In this document: positions 21,370-24,336 of the stretch, in pieces
Layout of the letters: the number at the start of each line of letters is the position of its first letter
Position numbering within the stretch: position 1 is the first letter of the stretch
Virus record (IMG/VR): IMGVR_UViG_3300004154_000046
Coordinates: 1 to 24,336 of that record
Origin: a virus
DNA length: 24,336 nucleotides
Strand: one strand, 5' to 3'
The notes under the pieces: generated by a model
Databases searched by the model: none
Seen by the model: the letters and a program-made list of their open reading frames with translations, nothing else
What the model was told of the DNA's origin: nothing
Program-made: the position numbers and the translations under genes

Positions 21370-21807
21370 ATGAACAACAACAACTTAGACAACATGACTG
21401 ACGAAAAAATTGACGAGCTAATTCAGCACTACCCACCGGGAGGACCAACAGCAGAAACACCGTACAAAATAGCGCTGGCCGAGAAGCACCGCAGGCTCAA
21501 AGAAAAAGCGGCAGCAGAACAGGCATGGAAAAACGAAATAACCAGACAGATAGCCGAACTTAAAAAGCCACACTGGACAGTCAATCCCAATTTCTGGTTT
21601 ACATCCATTGCAGCAATATCAGGAATTATTGGTTGCATACTTACTTGGCACAGCGCCCAGCAGCCAAAGAATCCACCAATAAGCGGAGTTCAGCAACCTG
21701 CCTTGAATGTATTGCAGTTGACACAGAAGAAAACAGAGTTCCAACAGAACATATTAAAACCAGTATCCTCGTCACGCGGACCTCGTAAGCCAGGGCATCG
21801 GGATTAA
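21370..21807 (+). CDS. Small membrane protein, 145 residues
   Basis: The first ATG (21370) has no ribosome site and is one base after a TATAAT; a second, at 21394 (MTDEKIDELIQHYPPGG), may be the real start. The N-terminal half is charged and helical (EKHRRLKEKAAAEQAWKNEI), and residues about 76-92 (FWFTSIAAISGIIGCIL) form one membrane segment. The C-terminal part is Pro/Gln-rich. Its last 167 bases are overlapped by a leftward gene with good start signals. Function unknown. Confidence 0.52.
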   Translation: MNNNNLDNMTDEKIDELIQHYPPGGPTAETPYKIALAEKHRRLKEKAAAEQAWKNEITRQIAELKKPHWTVNPNFWFTSIAAISGIIGCILTWHSAQQPKNPPISGVQQPALNVLQLTQKKTEFQQNILKPVSSSRGPRKPGHRD

Positions 21808-21832
21808 TGCGACCGATAATAAAATCAAGCAT
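21641..21832 (-). CDS. Antisense small membrane protein, 63 residues
   Basis: Starts at the ATG at 21832 (MLDFIIGRINPDALAYEV), inside repeat copy 3, with AAAAAGGAG upstream. Start codon and ribosome site are identical, base for base, to those of the 106-residue gene at copy 1, which is the main argument that it is real. RILVLICSVGTLFSSV is a plausible membrane segment. It lies mostly within the rightward 145-residue gene. One of the two may be unused; the shared start region favours this one being translated. Confidence 0.5.
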   Translation of the reverse strand: MLDFIIGRINPDALAYEVRVTRILVLICSVGTLFSSVSTAIHSRQVAELRLLVDSLAAGRCAK

Positions 21833-21873
21833 CGGCAGGCTCCTTTTTCAGTAGTTTTTACAACAGGCGGCAA
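21830..21873. repeat. Regulatory repeat element, copy 3
   Basis: Identical over 44 bases to copy 1. TATAAT follows at 21877-21882 on the plus strand, 16 bases before the start of the regulator-like gene, a normal promoter distance. On the minus strand the same element gives the start of the antisense gene. It is therefore a bidirectional start region. Confidence 0.9.
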
Positions 21874-21898
21874 TACTATAATATTCTCAAGAGAGAAA

Positions 21899-22279
21899 AT
21901 GTCAAGAGATCAATTCGCATACGAGAAGTTCATTTTAGAGCTAAATAAGTACAAATCTCGGCCTGGCATGACTGCCTCAAAAATGCTTCAGGCACTAGAT
22001 TGTTCTGGCATCAGGTCTGAAGGTTTCTTAAGTGAAGTAATGAATGGCAAGAAAAAAGCAAATGCTGCCATGGTATTCGCGTTTGAGAATCTTATCGCTG
22101 AAGAAAACAAGGCAATCGGTAAACCGGTTATGCCAGACTATCAAACTGATTTTGACGACAGTGCTAAACTCAGTGAGGAACAAAAAGAAATTCTCAGTCT
22201 ATGGATGGATATTGATGAGACGGATCAGCCGATTATTAAGGCTCTGATGACAAAATTTGCTGGCAGACAATCAAAATGA
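21899..22279 (+). CDS. Putative XRE-like phage regulator, 126 residues
   Basis: Starts at ATG (MSRDQFAYEKFILELNKYK), with AAGAGAG upstream and a TATAAT in repeat copy 3. Residues about 20-60 (GMTASKMLQALDCSG, then GFLSEVMNGKKKANAAM) fit a five-helix XRE-type DNA-binding domain. The C-terminal half is acidic and helical with no peptidase motif, so it is not a full CI-type self-cleaving repressor. It could be the repressor or antirepressor that acts on the repeat element. That link is inference from position. Confidence 0.55.
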   Translation: MSRDQFAYEKFILELNKYKSRPGMTASKMLQALDCSGIRSEGFLSEVMNGKKKANAAMVFAFENLIAEENKAIGKPVMPDYQTDFDDSAKLSEEQKEILSLWMDIDETDQPIIKALMTKFAGRQSK

Positions 22280-22295
22280 AACGGAGGTAAAAAAA

Positions 22296-22817
22296 GTGTG
22301 GTTATTTGATTTTTTTAAAAGAAAGAAGAAGCCTAAAGGGTTACCACATCAGTTAGGATTAATGTTTCTGTTTAAAGATTTGGTTTATTGGGTAGATGAT
22401 GGTTTTGATTTTTTGAAGAGGGAAAACACTATATTTCTGGACAGGAATAACCTTTATCTGTTTTGCGCGGTAATAATTAAGAACTGTTATGAAATATTTT
22501 ATTTTCACCATCGCAACAAAGATCATATCGAAAAAGAATTTTTAGAAGAATATTACCAGAGCATAATAGACATAATTAAAATTCATAATAATATTGAATA
22601 TAACGAGGCTTACGATATTACTAAGAAGGGTATTGATTATTTTAAAAACATTTTTGAGGAGTCGGCTAAAAATAAAGACTGGAGTTTATTTGTTGACAAA
22701 TTCTTTTTTGCTTATACTCATCTTGATGGACTTGATGAAGAGAAACACTGTTTAGCTTCTGCGCTGCCACCAAAATGTAAAGAAATAATTGATCAAATGG
22801 TTTGTACTTTTAATTAA
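22296..22817 (+). CDS. AT-rich insert gene, unknown 173-residue protein
   Basis: I choose the GTG at 22296 (reads MWLFDFFKRKKKPKGL) because GGAGG is 8 bases before it; a frame from 22257 runs through the previous gene's end. The protein is soluble, rich in Lys, Phe, Tyr, Ile and Asp, and helical (LYLFCAVIIKNCYEIFYFHH, ... IIDIIKIHNNIEYNEAYDI). Its base composition is clearly more AT-rich than all other genes in the window, suggesting recent arrival. Genes in such lysogenic-side positions often alter the host (exclusion or defence), but no motif shows this. Confidence 0.6.
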   Translation: MWLFDFFKRKKKPKGLPHQLGLMFLFKDLVYWVDDGFDFLKRENTIFLDRNNLYLFCAVIIKNCYEIFYFHHRNKDHIEKEFLEEYYQSIIDIIKIHNNIEYNEAYDITKKGIDYFKNIFEESAKNKDWSLFVDKFFFAYTHLDGLDEEKHCLASALPPKCKEIIDQMVCTFN

Positions 22818-22846
22818 AAAAGCCTCAATTACAAGGAGACCACCCA

Positions 22847-23092
22847 ATGAAAAAACTTCTAACCGCAATCTTCCTATTCTCCACCCTTACCGCCTGCGCC
22901 ACCACCAGCCAGCAGACTGCTACAACTCCATGCCCTCAGCCAGCTGCTACTGACAGCATTGCACAACGAGGCTGCTGTTCTCATCATAGTGGCGTCTGTG
23001 GCTGCGAACATGGTAGAGTAGCTTGTTGCGATGGCACACTAAGCCCATCATGCGGATGCCATCACGACGAAACCCCACAATACCCTAACTAA
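22847..23092 (+). CDS. Small Cys/His-rich lipoprotein, 81 residues
   Basis: Starts at ATG (MKKLLTAIFLFSTLTAC) with AAGGAG upstream. A signal peptide ends in the lipobox LTAC with the lipid-bearing Cys17, so the protein would be anchored in the envelope. The rest holds RGCCSHHSGVCGC, then GRVACCDGTLSPSCGCHH, a dense Cys/His pattern that may bind metal or form disulfides. Similar small domains occur in secreted bacterial proteins; the role is unknown. It lies directly before the integrase and may be a lysogeny-expressed gene. Confidence 0.68.
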   Translation: MKKLLTAIFLFSTLTACATTSQQTATTPCPQPAATDSIAQRGCCSHHSGVCGCEHGRVACCDGTLSPSCGCHHDETPQYPN

Positions 23093-23101
23093 GGATTAAC
23101 C

Positions 23102-24184
23102 ATGGCCGTCCGCCCACACCCCTCAAAAACCACCCCTGGCATCTGGCAGATTGATTACTGGCCTACTGGTCGCAAAGGCAAGCGGATCTACGAAACATTT
23201 GAAGGCACCCGCGAAGCAGCCGAACAACGCCACACCGAACTATGTCTGCAACACTCCAGCGCCCACCGCAGCCTGATCAGCCCCAGACTGGAAGAGGTAA
23301 TTACTGAATATCTCACCTGGCTACAACTGCACCGCTCCCCGGCCTATTACAAAAGCATGGTCTGGGCGCTGGATAAACTGAAACCGGTCTTTGGCAGGCA
23401 TCCTATAAAAAATATCACCCCGGTGCTTTTTGATGAATTCAAAACCCTACACAAAGACACCCCGGCCCACTGCAACCAATGTATAGACTACCTGAAGGCA
23501 ATCATAGGCTGGATGGTAAAACGAGGATATGCCCAACCGCTGCCGTTTGCTGTTGAAAAATTGCGCCACTTTCGCAGCATCCCCCAACCACCAGACCCGT
23601 CAGAGTTTCTAAAGTTCTTTCAACAGGTACAGCACAACTTGAGCAAAGAGGGTATAACACCGCAAGAACGCGACAAAAAAGAGCTGTTGGTATTACTGAT
23701 ATATGAAACCGGGTTGCGCTGGGTAGAGGCACGACACCTGCGCTGGGAACATCTACGCAATGACGGACGCCTGTATCTGGGCAGAACAAAAACCGGTGAA
23801 GCACGGTACACCGTCCTACCCGACTACATGGTGCAGCGCCTGTGGGTATACCATCAGCCCACTGGATACATCTTCATCAATCCCAAAACCGGCAACCCCT
23901 ACACCACCATCCGTAAGCTGATCCAGGGTGCCAGAGAGAAGGCAGGCGTCAACGTAAAAGGCACCCACGGCCTGCGCCACGCAATGGGTACCGACACCCA
24001 GGAATCAAGCGGAGACATTCGCGCAACACAGGATATTCTTGGGCACTCAGACATAAAAACATCAGCAAAATATGCACATGTAGCAATAGGCAGGAAAAGA
24101 CGAATATTGGAAGAAACGCGGGTATGGCGGTCTGAACAAATCAAGAGCGCAAAAAAGGTTGACACAAACCCCTCTGCTGAGTAA
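23102..24184 (+). CDS. int: Phage integrase, tyrosine recombinase
   Basis: A 360-residue protein starting at ATG (MAVRPHPSKTTPGIWQIDYW), with AAGGAT upstream. The N terminus fits an arm-binding domain and residues 60-140 the core-binding SAM-like domain. Catalytic residues are Arg206 (ETGLRWVEARHL), Lys230 (RTKTGEARYTV), His289 and Arg292 (HGLRHAMGTDTQ), His315 (LGHSD) and Tyr324 (AKYAHV). It lies next to the attachment site and reads toward it, the usual place for the enzyme that inserts and excises the prophage. It is distinct from the integron-type recombinase at 11238. Confidence 0.92.
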   Translation: MAVRPHPSKTTPGIWQIDYWPTGRKGKRIYETFEGTREAAEQRHTELCLQHSSAHRSLISPRLEEVITEYLTWLQLHRSPAYYKSMVWALDKLKPVFGRHPIKNITPVLFDEFKTLHKDTPAHCNQCIDYLKAIIGWMVKRGYAQPLPFAVEKLRHFRSIPQPPDPSEFLKFFQQVQHNLSKEGITPQERDKKELLVLLIYETGLRWVEARHLRWEHLRNDGRLYLGRTKTGEARYTVLPDYMVQRLWVYHQPTGYIFINPKTGNPYTTIRKLIQGAREKAGVNVKGTHGLRHAMGTDTQESSGDIRATQDILGHSDIKTSAKYAHVAIGRKRRILEETRVWRSEQIKSAKKVDTNPSAE

Positions 24185-24282
24185 TATCCGGTTTCCACGC
24201 AGTATTGACGGCGATAGTAGATAAAAAAAACGGTGTAACTTGTTGGTGTAGCTAAGGATTGCCTGTTGACTGTGTTAATGGC

Positions 24283-24321
24283 ATTCAAGAGGTCGACAGT
24301 TCGATCCTGTTCAGCTCCACC
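24283..24321 (+). other. Right attachment site: 3' end of tmRNA or tRNA gene
   Basis: GACAGTTCGATCCTGTT forms a T-arm (five pairs, one G-U) with the standard TTCGATC loop, and CAGCTCC-A-CCA follows as acceptor strand, discriminator and CCA. No matching 5' half is present upstream, so this is only the 3' end. The acceptor CAGCTCC is that of tmRNA (ssrA), a frequent phage target; a tRNA with the same acceptor is not excluded. The integrase ends 100 bases to the left. Confidence 0.72.
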
Positions 24322-24336
24322 ATAAAAACAAGAAAG

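Overview
The window is the right-hand part of an integrated temperate phage in a Gram-negative bacterium, most likely a proteobacterium. The evidence is a short-tailed (P22-like) head and packaging cluster, replication genes, many short overlapping genes on the minus strand, a phage integrase at the right end, and beside it the 3' end of a tmRNA- or tRNA-like gene ending in CCA, which I read as the right attachment site. The left end of the prophage, with the rest of the tail genes and lysis, lies outside the window. I cannot name the host from the sequence.

Layout, right to left, since most genes read leftward. (1) 24185-24336: right attachment region. (2) 20474-24184: rightward genes (integrase, Cys-rich lipoprotein, an AT-rich insert gene, a small putative DNA-binding regulator, three small genes of unknown function). 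Two leftward genes overlap these on the opposite strand, and three copies of one regulatory element are interspersed. (3) 15079-20444: leftward early genes, mostly small and unknown, including a protein with a suspected RAMP/Cas7-like fold, a MazG-like protein and two tiny proteins (HTH and zinc-binding). Three arrays of a degenerate 5-base period sit between early genes at 18126-18977. (4) 12340-15047: an accessory block with an RlmN-like radical SAM enzyme, a frameshifted DHH phosphoesterase and two unknown proteins. (5) 11238-12266: a complete integron-type integrase, a second tyrosine recombinase in the prophage. (6) 9897-11214: replication initiator and helicase-loader-like genes, with an apparent lambda-style origin inside the initiator gene. 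(7) 1-9836: terminase small and large subunits, portal, scaffold, a CsrA-like protein, major capsid, and head/adaptor genes running off the left edge.

The most unusual parts are: the period-5 arrays, whose units differ at two positions while a G/C framework and exact phase are kept; a CsrA-like RNA-binding protein encoded just before the capsid gene, with Shine-Dalgarno GGA motifs of several head genes placed in small hairpin loops; the repeated 44-base element that supplies identical start regions to two antisense genes; and the intI-like gene without an evident cassette array. There is no stretch over 300 bases without a gene; the largest gene-free gap (18105-18335) is filled by the period-5 arrays.
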